A stretch of 42,880 nt of DNA from an uncultured Bacteroidales bacterium. Its GTDB lineage: Bacteria; Bacteroidota; Bacteroidia; Bacteroidales; Bacteroidaceae. Shown here in pieces: positions 25,829 to 37,600 of the stretch. Each line of letters opens with the position of its first letter. The first letter of the stretch is position 1. Position numbers and translations under genes: made by a program. Location of the stretch: positions 1 to 42,880 of the forward strand of contig CADBXO010000029.1 in NCBI GenBank assembly GCA_902798685.1. The letters run 5' to 3'. The notes under the pieces were generated by a model. The model had not been told where the DNA came from, did not search any database, and saw only the letters and a list, made by a program, of their open reading frames with translations.

Positions 25829-25866
25829 CCACACAGATAGAACCGTCCCTTTTGTGTGGCTATTTT
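25826..25866. terminator. Bidirectional terminator whose arms carry both stop codons
   Basis: TAGCCACACA (25826-25835) and TGTGTGGCTA (25853-25862) form a perfect ten-base stem around a 17-base loop, followed by TTTT on the plus strand. The outer TAG of the left arm is the stop of the MG2-like gene, and the outer TAG of the other arm, read on the minus strand (25862-25860), is the stop of the epimerase gene. Confidence 0.75.
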
Positions 25867-26897
25867 AGCGGGTTCAAGTCCGATTTGAACCAGTCGATGA
25901 ATTTGCCTATGCCGTCGTGCAGGGTGGTTGTGGGCTTGTAGCCGCACTCGCGCTCGAGTTTGGAGGTATCGGCATAGGTCTTGAGCACATCGCCCTGCTG
26001 CATGGGCAGGAATATCTTGTTGGCCTCTATGCCCAGGGCGCTCTCTATCTCGTTGATGAAATCCATCAGCTGGACGGGCTGGGAGCAACCTATATTATAT
26101 ACCTTCCATGGAACGTTGTTGGGGCACTCATCGGCCTTGGGCTGATGGTCTATAACCTGGATGGTTCCCTCAACGATATCGTCGATATATGTGAAGTCGC
26201 GGCTCAGGTTGCCGTTGTTGAATACCTTGATGGGTTCACCCTTGCTGATGGCGGTTGCAAAGAGCATGGGGGCCATATCGGGACGGCCCCAGGGACCATA
26301 TACGGTAAAGAAACGGAGTCCTGTGGTGGGCAGACCGTACAGTTTGCTGTAGGAGTGGGCCATAAGCTCGTTGGCCTTCTTGGTTGCGGCGTACAGGCTT
26401 ACGGGATTGTCAACGCGGTCTTCCTCTGAGAAGGGGACCTTGTCATTCATTCCGTAGACCGATGATGACGATGCATATACCAGATACTTGACATCGTTGT
26501 TGCGGCAGCACTCCAGTACGTTCATGAATCCTACCAGGTTGCTGTCCAGATAGGCGTAGGGGTTGGTGATTGAATACCGTACCCCGGCCTGGGCAGCCAG
26601 GTTGACAACGACGTCGAATTTTTCCTGGGCAAAGAATTCTGTCATCTGTCCGCGGTCAGCCAGATCCATCTTTATAAAGCGGTAATTGGGAAACAGGGTG
26701 CTCTCGCGGATTGAACCGTCAATGTATCGGCCGCTATGGGAAATTATTCCGCATTGGGTAAGACGTCCCAGTTTGAGGCGCACATCGTAATAATCATTGA
26801 TATTGTCAAGTCCTACTACCTCATCACCGCGCTGTGCCAGCCGGTAAGCCAGTTTTGAGCCGATGAATCCGGCTGCTCCCGTTACAAGTATCTTCAT
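25860..26897 (-). CDS. NAD-dependent epimerase, UDP-glucuronate 4-epimerase-like
   Basis: 345 residues of the extended short-chain dehydrogenase family. The Rossmann motif GAAGFIG (residues 7-13), the NINDYYDVRLK segment after the second strand, the YASSSSVYG block and the catalytic YxxxK (SLYAATKKANE) are present. The combination of NINDYYD and RFFTVYGPWGRPDMA with FTYIDDIVEG is typical of UDP-glucuronate/UDP-galacturonate 4-epimerases used for capsule or other surface polysaccharides. No polysaccharide genes flank it, so it may serve several pathways. A closely related UDP-sugar epimerase activity cannot be excluded. Confidence 0.88.
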   Translation of the reverse strand: MKILVTGAAGFIGSKLAYRLAQRGDEVVGLDNINDYYDVRLKLGRLTQCGIISHSGRYIDGSIRESTLFPNYRFIKMDLADRGQMTEFFAQEKFDVVVNLAAQAGVRYSITNPYAYLDSNLVGFMNVLECCRNNDVKYLVYASSSSVYGMNDKVPFSEEDRVDNPVSLYAATKKANELMAHSYSKLYGLPTTGLRFFTVYGPWGRPDMAPMLFATAISKGEPIKVFNNGNLSRDFTYIDDIVEGTIQVIDHQPKADECPNNVPWKVYNIGCSQPVQLMDFINEIESALGIEANKIFLPMQQGDVLKTYADTSKLERECGYKPTTTLHDGIGKFIDWFKSDLNPLK

Positions 26898-26917
26898 ATC
26901 CTTTTCTAATATGGTTA

Positions 26918-26925
26918 CAAAAATA
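26918..26925 (-). promoter_or_regulatory. -7 box of the epimerase gene
   Basis: TATTTTTG on the minus strand, about 20 bases before the start codon, fits TAnnTTTG. No good -33 box was found at 19-20 bases. Confidence 0.45.
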
Positions 26926-26944
26926 CAACAAAAAAGCGGTTTTG

Positions 26945-27108
26945 CTGTCTTAATGACAAAATGAATGTAAGGAGCTTGTTGATATGCATATTTATGCCCA
27001 AAACGAGTGAATTACGGCTGTTTTTCTGACATTATGCATATCATTTTGAATTTTTTGCATTATTAACATGAAAAAATTTGCGTATTCTTTGTCTGTTTTG
27101 ATGACAAA
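26945..27108. repeat. Imperfect direct repeats in the epimerase-gdh intergenic region
   Basis: CTGTCTTAATGACAAA (26945-26960) recurs as CTGTTTTGATGACAAA (27093-27108), 14 of 16 bases identical, 148 bases apart. The second copy lies between the -33 and -7 boxes of the gdh promoter. Two TATGCATA palindromes (26983-26990 and 27033-27040) lie between them. This 274-base region holds no gene; the repeats are candidate regulator sites. Confidence 0.4.
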
Positions 27109-27119
27109 TGGTAACTTTG
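27088..27119 (+). promoter_or_regulatory. Promoter of the glutamate dehydrogenase gene
   Basis: TTTG (27088-27091), 20 bases of spacer, then TAACTTTG (27112-27119), a good match to the Bacteroidetes consensus. The leader to the ATG at 27172 is about 45 bases. Confidence 0.7.
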
Positions 27120-27135
27120 CAAACGCTTTTGGTAG

Positions 27136-28503
<1,368 letters not shown>

Positions 28504-28511
<8 letters not shown>

Positions 28512-28534
28512 TCCCTTACTAATATTTAATTTTG
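28504..28534 (+). promoter_or_regulatory. Promoter of the PEP/pyruvate-binding gene, inside the gdh terminator region
   Basis: TTG (28504-28506), 20 bases, then TAATTTTG (28527-28534) match the promoter consensus. The -33 box lies in the last codons of gdhA and the last G of the -7 box is the first base of the terminator stem. Transcription would start near 28541, within the hairpin, so the new message would carry only part of the stem. Confidence 0.55.
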
Positions 28535-28569
28535 GGCTGGCTTAACTGAAAGCCGGCCCAATTTTTTTT
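28534..28569 (+). terminator. Intrinsic terminator of glutamate dehydrogenase
   Basis: GGGCTGGCTT (28534-28543), loop AACTGA, AAGCCGGCCC (28550-28559), one G-U pair, then AA and eight T (28562-28569). A textbook terminator, ending only seven bases before the next start codon. Confidence 0.93.
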
Positions 28570-28576
28570 CTACAGG

Positions 28577-31528
28577 ATGGCAGAGAACGAACGTAATCAA
28601 ACGGTACTCATGGCCAGGAGGATCAAGAAGATACTTCTGGTATGCAACAATTATGACAGTTATTCACTCGAGGAGGACGGTCATATTGAGGCACAGATTG
28701 CACAGGACTATGCGGAACTCAACCTGAGTAACCCGCCTGACATTATCCGTGTTGAGACAACCGTCGAGGCATTGGAACTGGCCAGGACCGATAAATCGTT
28801 CGATCTGGTCATAACCATGTACAACGTGGGTGAGGTTGATGTGTTTGAATTCTCCAAGCGTATGAAGGAGATTGCTCCCGATACGCCCATAGTCCTGCTG
28901 GCCACATTCTCGCGCGAGATATTCAACCGCATGCAGGACCGTGCAAACAGCGCCATAGACTGGTTCTTCTGCTGGAACAACTCCACCGACCTGATGATAG
29001 CCATCATCAAGTTGCTTGAGGACCGCATGAATGCCGAACACGACATACTGGAGGAGGGCGTGCGTGCCATACTTCTGATAGAGGACTCGGTGCGCTACTA
29101 CTCCACCTATCTGCCGGTACTTTACAAACTGGTGCTGCAGCAGAACATAGAGTCTATCCGTGATACTCTGAACGAGAAACAGCAGACCCTGCGTAAGCGC
29201 TCCCGCCCCAAGATCCTGATGGCTACCTGTTATGATGATGCCGTCGAGTTGTACGAGCGTTACAAGCAGAACATACTGGGAGTGATATCGGACATTGGAT
29301 TCGTAATCCATAAGGACGATGCCCCCGAGACCGAGAAACTGGACGCCGGTATAGACCTGGTGAACCATATTCATGCAGATAACCCCACAATGCCTATCCT
29401 GATGCAGTCATCACAGGAGAGCATGCGCGAGGTTGCCGAGAACCTGGGTGTGGGCTTTGTGGTCAAGACATCCAAGACCCTTACACATGACCTGTCGGAG
29501 TACATAGGCCGTGAATTCGGATTCGGTGATTTTGTAGTGACTGATCCCACTACCGGTGAGGAACTGCTCCGTGCCAGTGACCTGTACGGATTTGAAAAGA
29601 TCATCAAGAACATATCGGACCGTGATTTCAGGCGTTTGTCCGATAAGAACTACATATCCCGCTGGCTGTTCGCACGCGGTCTGTTTGCCCTGGGTAAGCA
29701 GCTGCGTCCGCTCACCATCCACAATGATTCGGAACTGCCCGAGATTCGCCGCATCAACCTTGAGGTGATACATGATTTCCGTATCAACCAGGGAGTAGGT
29801 GTGGTGGCCAAGTTCGATCCCGCAACCTACAACGACACCATCCGTTTTGCCCGTCTGGGTAACGGATCGCTGGGAGGTAAGGCGCGTGGTCTGGCATTCC
29901 TGAACCATATCTTGGTCAAGTACGATATGTATGACAAGTATGAGGATGTGCGTATAACCGTGCCCCGCACCCTTGTCATAACCACCGAATATTTTGACCG
30001 TTTCATCATAGACAACGGACTTCAGTACGTCATCAACTCTGATATTTCCGATGAGGAGATACTGGCCGAGTTCGTGGCATCGACCCTGCCGCGTGACCTG
30101 ATTGACAACCTGAAGGTATTCATACACAATATCCGCAAGCCGCTTGCCGTACGTTCATCGTCAAAACTGGAGGATTCATACTACCAGCCGTTCGCCGGAG
30201 TCTACTCGACATACATGATTCCGCGTACCGACAACGAGGACCAGCAGCTGCGTCTGCTCTCCAAGGCCATCAAGAGCGTATACGCATCAATCTTCTTTGC
30301 ATCGTCGCGTAGTTACATAACCGCTACGGCCAATGTGATATCGGAGGAGAAGATGGCAATCATACTGCAGGAGATATGCGGCAGCAGCGACCAGGGTTAC
30401 TATTTCCCCACACTGTCAGGTGTGGCCCGTTCGGTCAACTTCTACCCAATAGGCCATGAGAAGGCCGAAGACGGTATCGTCAAGGTTGCGTTCGGTCTGG
30501 GTAAGGCTGTCGTGGACGGTGACCAGGTGCTGCGTTTCTCACCCAAGTACCCCAAGCACGTGCTGCAGACATCGACCGTGGAGCAGACCATGACCGAGAC
30601 CCAGAAGTCAATGTTCGCCCTGAACCTGAAACCCGAGAAGTTCACCACATCTATCGATGATGCAGTGAACCTGGAGCGCATAAGCATAGCGGACTGCGAG
30701 AAGTTCCGCAACCTGAAACACGTGGTTTCGACCTTTGATTTGGAGAACCAGCGAATGGTAGATTCGGCATATCCAACTGGTCCCCGATTCGTAACGTTCG
30801 CCCAGATGCTCAAGTACAAGACCTTCCCGCTGGCCGAGATAGTTGACGAACTGCTTGAGATAGCCCGCAAGGAGATGAAATGCGGCGTCGAGCTGGAGTT
30901 TGCGGCCGATATAGACCGCGGCGGAAACACCAACAAACTGCCCAAGTTCAATGTCCTTCAGATTCGTCCCATATCGGTCGACAGCCGCAATGTGGATGTT
31001 GACTGGGATGAGATAGACACTGACGGCGCGCTGATAAAGTCGGAGAGCGCACTAGGAACGGGCTGGATCAAGGGACTGACCGATGTGATATACCTCAAAC
31101 TTGATACATTCGATACCCAAAAGACCGTACAGATGGCTCGTGAACTGGCTGCCTTGAACAACCGCATGCGTGCCCAGGGACTCAACTATGTCCTTATCGG
31201 TTACGGCCGATGGGGTTCAAGCATACCGTCACTGGGCGTTCCCGTACAGTGGGGTGACATATCGGAGGCAAAGGTCATTGTGGAGTGCAGCCTGGAGAAT
31301 TTCCGTGTGGATCCCAGTCAGGGTACCCATTTCTTCCAGAACCTGACATCGTTCAATGCCGGTTACATCAACGTAGATCCGTACTCCGGCAGGGGTGATG
31401 TATTTGACTATGAGGCACTTGCGAACCTGCCTGTAATAGAGGAGACGGAATACCTGCGTCACGTAAAGTTTGACCGAGAACTTGAAATATGCATTGACGG
31501 CCGAAATAGTAAAGCTTTTGTAAAATAA
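28577..31528 (+). CDS. PEP/pyruvate-binding (PEP synthase N-domain) protein with two receiver-like domains
   Basis: 983 residues. Residues about 15-150 are a receiver-like domain that has lost its key residues: CNN replaces the acidic pocket and ITMYNVG replaces the phosphorylated Asp. Residues about 165-310 are a second receiver that keeps them: Glu169-Asp170 (ILLIEDS), Asp239 (VISDIGF), a Ser in MQSSQ and Lys297 (FVVKTS). Residues about 400-800 are a PPDK_N/PEP-synthase ATP-grasp module: GNGSLGGKARGL, RSSSKLEDSYYQPFAGVY and LQIRPIS. The phosphohistidine swivel and the PEP-binding barrel of true PEP synthase are missing. It is therefore probably not a complete gluconeogenic enzyme; a phosphorylation-controlled ATP-dependent phosphotransferase is a guess. 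It follows gdhA directly. Confidence 0.85.
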   Translation: MAENERNQTVLMARRIKKILLVCNNYDSYSLEEDGHIEAQIAQDYAELNLSNPPDIIRVETTVEALELARTDKSFDLVITMYNVGEVDVFEFSKRMKEIAPDTPIVLLATFSREIFNRMQDRANSAIDWFFCWNNSTDLMIAIIKLLEDRMNAEHDILEEGVRAILLIEDSVRYYSTYLPVLYKLVLQQNIESIRDTLNEKQQTLRKRSRPKILMATCYDDAVELYERYKQNILGVISDIGFVIHKDDAPETEKLDAGIDLVNHIHADNPTMPILMQSSQESMREVAENLGVGFVVKTSKTLTHDLSEYIGREFGFGDFVVTDPTTGEELLRASDLYGFEKIIKNISDRDFRRLSDKNYISRWLFARGLFALGKQLRPLTIHNDSELPEIRRINLEVIHDFRINQGVGVVAKFDPATYNDTIRFARLGNGSLGGKARGLAFLNHILVKYDMYDKYEDVRITVPRTLVITTEYFDRFIIDNGLQYVINSDISDEEILAEFVASTLPRDLIDNLKVFIHNIRKPLAVRSSSKLEDSYYQPFAGVYSTYMIPRTDNEDQQLRLLSKAIKSVYASIFFASSRSYITATANVISEEKMAIILQEICGSSDQGYYFPTLSGVARSVNFYPIGHEKAEDGIVKVAFGLGKAVVDGDQVLRFSPKYPKHVLQTSTVEQTMTETQKSMFALNLKPEKFTTSIDDAVNLERISIADCEKFRNLKHVVSTFDLENQRMVDSAYPTGPRFVTFAQMLKYKTFPLAEIVDELLEIARKEMKCGVELEFAADIDRGGNTNKLPKFNVLQIRPISVDSRNVDVDWDEIDTDGALIKSESALGTGWIKGLTDVIYLKLDTFDTQKTVQMARELAALNNRMRAQGLNYVLIGYGRWGSSIPSLGVPVQWGDISEAKVIVECSLENFRVDPSQGTHFFQNLTSFNAGYINVDPYSGRGDVFDYEALANLPVIEETEYLRHVKFDRELEICIDGRNSKAFVK

Positions 31529-31543
31529 ATTTGTAAAATTTTG

Positions 31544-31551
31544 TATATTTG
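31544..31551 (+). promoter_or_regulatory. -7 box of the giant surface-protein gene
   Basis: TATATTTG (31544-31551) fits TAnnTTTG, 65 bases before the ATG. The nearest TTTG upstream (31517-31520) is 23 bases away, longer than usual. A second -7-like box, TAAATTTG, lies at 31526-31533. Confidence 0.45.
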
Positions 31552-31616
31552 CGTCTCGTTAAGTCAATAGTCTAGAAAGGACAATAATGTATTCATAATA
31601 TTCCTACCAATCAATT

Positions 31617-34600
31617 ATGTTTAACTCTTTTGAGAGGGAGCACGGGAGTGCTCTCGCGGGTCGTGGTGTTTTCCAAAAGCACCTTCTGATTGTTATTTCT
31701 TTCCTGTTACTGGGAAGTCTCAGTGCCCAGGCTGACTGCTGGCACTTCAGGGGCAACGGTAATCACGCGGTGGTTAACCACCCGTCGTTTGACCGTCCTT
31801 ATCTGAGGTTTACCGCCATGTTCTTTGACAAGACGGCAAACAACAACGGTTATTTTGTCAAACAGAAACCGACCCAGAACGGCGCCATCCCCAGTAGCGC
31901 TGCCGATGGCCCGGCCATTTTCATCGACGGACAGTATGCATGTTCGCCTATCTATGAGTTTGGTTGGAACGGCGACGGTGACGGTGCATGGAGTGCCTGC
32001 GGCAATGATACATGGTGGGGAAACACCTACAAAGCCAAGATTAACGGCATAACCTACACCATCAAGTTCTACAACCCGTATCATGACGGTGACAGCAAAC
32101 GTATGTATGTGCACGTCCTGATATTCCCGGATGCCCTGCCTCATGGCAAGACCACTACCGTAAAGATTGCGGGTATGTGGAAGATGAACAGGGACCAGAA
32201 GACTCCTGTCGAGGAGGCATATACCTGGAATTTCAACGGTCTGGGAACTTTTGGCGTATCAAGCCCTACGGCAGTAACATATGACTTTGACCACATTTTG
32301 TTAAGCGGTAACCTGAAGGCCGGATATGGTACAAATACCGTCGGTTCTTTTGAGGGTGCCAATCTCAATAACATTGCATGGACAAAGCAACTGACCACAA
32401 CGGCTTCATTTAATTCCAGTCTCACCTCATTCACCCGTGAGAAAATGGAGTTTAAGGGCAGAACTGATTACTATAATGAGGTCAAGACTTATTTCGAGTA
32501 CGTAATTACACGTACGGGCTATACTCCTGCCGAATTGAATGCGCTGCCTGACAACCAGAGACTGAGCATGAAATATTACATGTGGTATGTCGTGTACGTA
32601 CCCGGTTACATGCGTGCCAAAGACCTTCAGGCATCAACGGCAAATATCTGGAACAGGGAGGTGAACCTTTCCTGGGGAACCGAGGGAAATGACGGTAACG
32701 GTACATGGAGCATATACCGTTATGAAAATTCCGACCTCAAGAACGGTGTACTTGTAGCAGAGAATATCAACAAGTCAACCCGTGCCTATACGGTAGTCAA
32801 TCCTGCCTATGACAAGGATTACTATTATGAGGTTTCATTCATACCTGTTAACGGTGAACGCCGTAACGAGTTGTCAACTCATGTGGCAAGCAATCTTAAG
32901 CGTGAATGGTCTTTCAGCAATTTCAAGGCTGACACAGACACTACGGGTTCCAAGATTATCCTGAAATGGAACCATAACCCCATCGGTAACGCCAGCAAGA
33001 AGAGTTATACACTTCATGTGCAGCGCTCCACAGACTATAAGGTGAGCGATCCCGGTAAGGCTACATGGGAGGATATCCATACCGTAACCATTACCAATGA
33101 CTCAACCAACATGGGTTCATATACCGATGCTTCGGGTCTTTCAGCAAACCATAACTATTTCTACCGTCTGGTAGTGAATGTGTTGGAAAAGGATATGACC
33201 AGCCAGGTGGTTAACAAGAAACTGGGTGGTTCCAAGATTCTCTCGTTCTCGGCAACCAGAGGATCATACAACAATATGGTCAAGGTAAAATGGACTGTAC
33301 AGCAGGTGGGTTCCGATGTGACCAACTTCATCATCCAGCGTCGTCCTCTGGGCAGCAACGATGAGTTTGCATGGGCCGATATCTACAGCACCAGCGGTAC
33401 CGCTTCGGGTTACAGTTATGATGATGTGACTGCGCTGCCCGGTACCTACAACGAGTACAAGGTGGTTGTATGGAGTCAGAACGGCAAGACCGTGTCATAT
33501 GATGATTCCGAAGTGGCCGACGGATTCAGTCTCTCTACAGGAACGCTGAGCGGTAACATCACATATGGAACAGGAACTGCAGTAGCAGGTGCCAAGGTGG
33601 TGCTCAAACGTCAGGATGACGATGGCGGCTTGTCATCGGGAATGCACTCCGTAAGGTTCTCAGGCAACGGTACCGGTTTCAAGTACGATTGCGACCAGGC
33701 TACGCTCAAGAATCTGTTGGAGAAGGATTTCTCTGTTCAGATGTACGTCAATCCTGATACTGTCATGGCCGGTAACAACCGAAGCATCCTGCTTGATGTA
33801 TCGTACTCCTTTACATTGGATCTGAGATATGATGATGCAAAGAAACTGTATCACCCGGCTGTATGGCTCCAGGGAGATACCTATTTTACAAATCTTGATG
33901 TAAAACCGGGTGAGTGGACACATCTGACCGTATCACATAAACAGGGAACTTATACAATCTTGTCAATTACAAGAGGAGACAGCATCTTATCGGATACGGT
34001 TAAGAGCGGCAATGAAATAGTGAAAACAGATGCTAAAGTCAACGTTACGTTGGCCGATGGCATATCCATTGCCAACAATTCAAGTTTCAGCCAGACCGAG
34101 TATTACAACGGTTACATTGATGAGTTCCGTCTGTTCACACGTGCACTTACGGATAAGGAGATTCTCAAGAACTATAACCATCCGCTTACAGGAAGCGAGA
34201 AAGGATTGGCCATCTATTATCCGTTTGACGAGGGCATGACCGTACAGAGTCTGGCATATGACCTGTCCAGGACCAACAATGTCAGCAACGGCCGTCATGG
34301 CTTGTCCAAGATTCCGGCAGCCAGCAGCAACTACATTCCCAATGAGGACCAGTTGAGCCTGATGGCATATACTGACAGTCTGGGATACTATGAGGTTCGC
34401 GGTATTCCTTATTCAGGAGAGGGTACAAGTTACAGCGTTATCCCCAAGATGGGAATACATGAGTTCTCACCTGTTTCCAAGTCCCGTTTTGTAAGTCAGG
34501 CTTCACTCATACACAACGGTGTTGACTTTGAGGACGTATCATCATTCCCTGTAAGCGGTAAGATATTCTATTCAGGTACCGATTATCCCGTTGAGGGTGC

Positions 34601-37600
34601 CAACCTCTACGTGGACGGAATGATCTGCGCCAGTGACGGCAAGATCATTGAGAGTGCCGAGGACGGAACGTTTACCATAAGCGTACCCATAGGAAACCAC
34701 TTCATTGAGGTGGCCAAGAGCGGTCACGTGTTTGCCAACGGCCGTTATCCTGCCGATCCTGAGGGGCGTGGCGTGAAGAAGAATTTCAACCAGGCCATAA
34801 GCGGACTTGAGTTCCGTGATACCACTCTTGTCAACTATACCGGACGTGTAGTAGGTGGTAACATTGAGGGTGAAAAACCCGTCGGATTCGGACAGAGCCA
34901 TAACAACATAGGTGTTACCAAACTTGTTCTCACACCTCTGAATGACCTCTACCGCCTGAATGTGGTTAAGCAGAAGAGGGGAGAGACATCATTCTCTTAT
35001 GAGACCAACAATGAGATTGTTGATGTAGCATCGGCATCAAATCAGATCAAGAGCAAGTCTTGGCGCGGTGCAGGAACAGCTGACTGTCGTAAGATAATCA
35101 TTCTTACAGACTCGCTTACCGGTGAGTTCTCTGCCATGCTGCCTCCTCTGCAGTATAAGGTATCGGCTCCTGTAGTGGTTGCCATAGACTCCGTTATAGG
35201 TGACCCCAAGGAGTCAGCTCTGGCAGACCTCTCCAAACCTCTGGTTACCTACAAGGATTCTGTTACCAATGAAGACGGAGGTTACGATTACTATGAGTAC
35301 AACACTCTGTACAAGAAGACCTGTCACAGCAAACCCATATTTACCGTTACCCAGTCAGATCACAATGACGGCTGTTTCGGTATAAAGGAGTATGAGGTTA
35401 AGGATGCTCAGGGCAGCATTGTCCTGAACAACTTCTATGATCCTTACGAACCTGACAAAGATAAGGTTTATACATATGGTGGCGCAATCTTCATTATGAA
35501 GGATACCTACAAGTTCAACATCTCCGGTAGGGAGGAGTACCGTAACTATGACGCCAACTTATATGCTCCGGAGGTATCTGTTGTTCCTCTTGCCGGAACC
35601 GTGGTATCCATAGACAACGCCCTCTCATCAGAGCAGGCTGTTTATATTGAAGGCAACAGCGCCGGTATGGAGGCCGGATCATTAAGCGAGCTCAAGAGCA
35701 ACCAACTTACTCTTGACAGTCTTGGCCTGGCTACATATGTATGGAAGGCCGGATATCCCAATATCGCCTCTCCGTATAAGCGTACCATATCCATATCATA
35801 TGACATAGAAAACAGGACCTACCGCTGGAATGACGGCGCACCTTTATACGGTATCGTGCTGGGTTCACTGCCTACGGGTAACAACTTTATCACCGCAGGT
35901 CCCGATGTGCTTGACATGGTGCTGCGTGATCCCCCCGGAACAAAGTCCAAGACCGAGTGGACATCGGGTACCGTCACCACTAAATCACAGTCAACAGGTG
36001 CGGTATGGAACAGTGAGAACAATATTGAGACCCAGACCAAGTTGGGACCGAAGGTTGAGACCGTTACAGGTATAGGCCTTGCCATCATCGAGGATATCGA
36101 GAGCAAGGTAGACCTTACCGTAGGTGCCAAGGTTACCGTTGAGGGTGAGGATGCATCATCATGGAGTCGTTCAATCACCGCTACCAGGACAATCAGCACA
36201 TCCGATGAGGCAGAGTATGTAGGTGCCCAGGGTGATGTATTCATAGGCAGTTCAACCAACATCATTTTCGGTATGGCACGCAACGTGGGATTCAAACGCG
36301 TGGGTAATACAAGTGATGTTGAACTGACCCTGACTGATATTCTGACAACCGGACTCTCATTCGGTACAGAGTTTGCATACACACAGAACTATATTGAGAA
36401 TGTGCTCATTCCCAACCTCAAGAAACTGCGTGACGGCATGCTCAAGACCGTGTCTGAGATTCCTGGCTATGTGAATGACGGCAAGCATCCGGTTTACATC
36501 ACTACCATGAGTCCCGATGATGCAGGATTCGGAGCCAGCAACAATGATAAGGATTTGTTCGGTGCAAACGCCACTCCCGGACCTTCAACAGATGGCCCGT
36601 CATACAAGATGGTAGTGCCCAACGGTTCCAAGGAGAACTATACTGACAGTGTGGAGTGGTGCAATACACAGATCCGCAACTGGGAGAAGCATCTGGCCAA
36701 CAACGAGATGCAGAAGGTTCGTGCCTTTAAGTTGGCCGAAGCCAAGAGCGACAGCGTTAAGGCCACAAACCTCTCATTTGACTCAGGTACCAGCATAACC
36801 AACACTAAGGAGACTGAGGATAAGACCGGATCAAAATACGAGAATACCGTATCGGCCGCTGCCATTATAGGCGCCACCACCGGCTTCGCCATCAATAGCG
36901 TGGGCGTTCAGTTTGATATCAAGACTGAGACCGGAGGCGGTGAGCACATTGAGCGCGAGGAAGAGGAGAGCCATACCGCAAGCTTCAGCTATACTCTGGC
37001 TGAGGAGGGTGATGACGATGCCCTTACGGTCGATGTCTATGAGTACGGCATGTTCGGTCCCATATTCCGCACCCGTGGCGGTCAGACCTGTGGCCCGTAC
37101 GAGGGTGAGGTGGTAACCAAATACTACGAGCCCGGAACAACCATCATGGAGGCTACCATGCAGATTGAGGTTCCTCAGATTGATGTTGACGTAAGGACCA
37201 TGACCGATGTACCGTCAGGCGGAACAGCCAACTACGTTCTCAGACTCTCAAATGCATCTCAGATTGATGAGGATGTCTATTACCGTCTGCTGGTCAACGA
37301 TGAGACCAACCCCAACGGTGCCAACCTGATGATTGACGGAAAGCCTATCACAGACAGCCGTATCATCAAGATTCCTGCCGGTACTACCGTTACTAAGGCA
37401 CTTCAGCTCAAGCAGACCAATCCCAGTATCCTCAAGTATGAGCATATTGAGATAGTCCTGGCATCACAGAGCCAGTATGATCCTACCAGCACATGGGATG
37501 TGATTGCTGACACTGTTGATGTATCGGCCTATTTCGTTCCCTCATCTTCACCGGTTGAGTTGGATCTGTCAAATACAGTCATGAATAACGAGACGGGCAG

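Noticed and set aside
25917-26429. Plus-strand open frame of 170 codons
   Set aside because: It is an antisense shadow of the epimerase, whose Rossmann and YxxxK motifs are clear.
28664-30127. Two minus-strand open frames of 236 and 238 codons
   Set aside because: They are antisense shadows of the well-supported PEP/pyruvate-binding gene, without promoter or family features.
35819-36382. Minus-strand open frame of 187 codons
   Set aside because: It lies antisense within the giant surface-protein gene and is rich in Ser, Val and Pro as expected from reversed codons.
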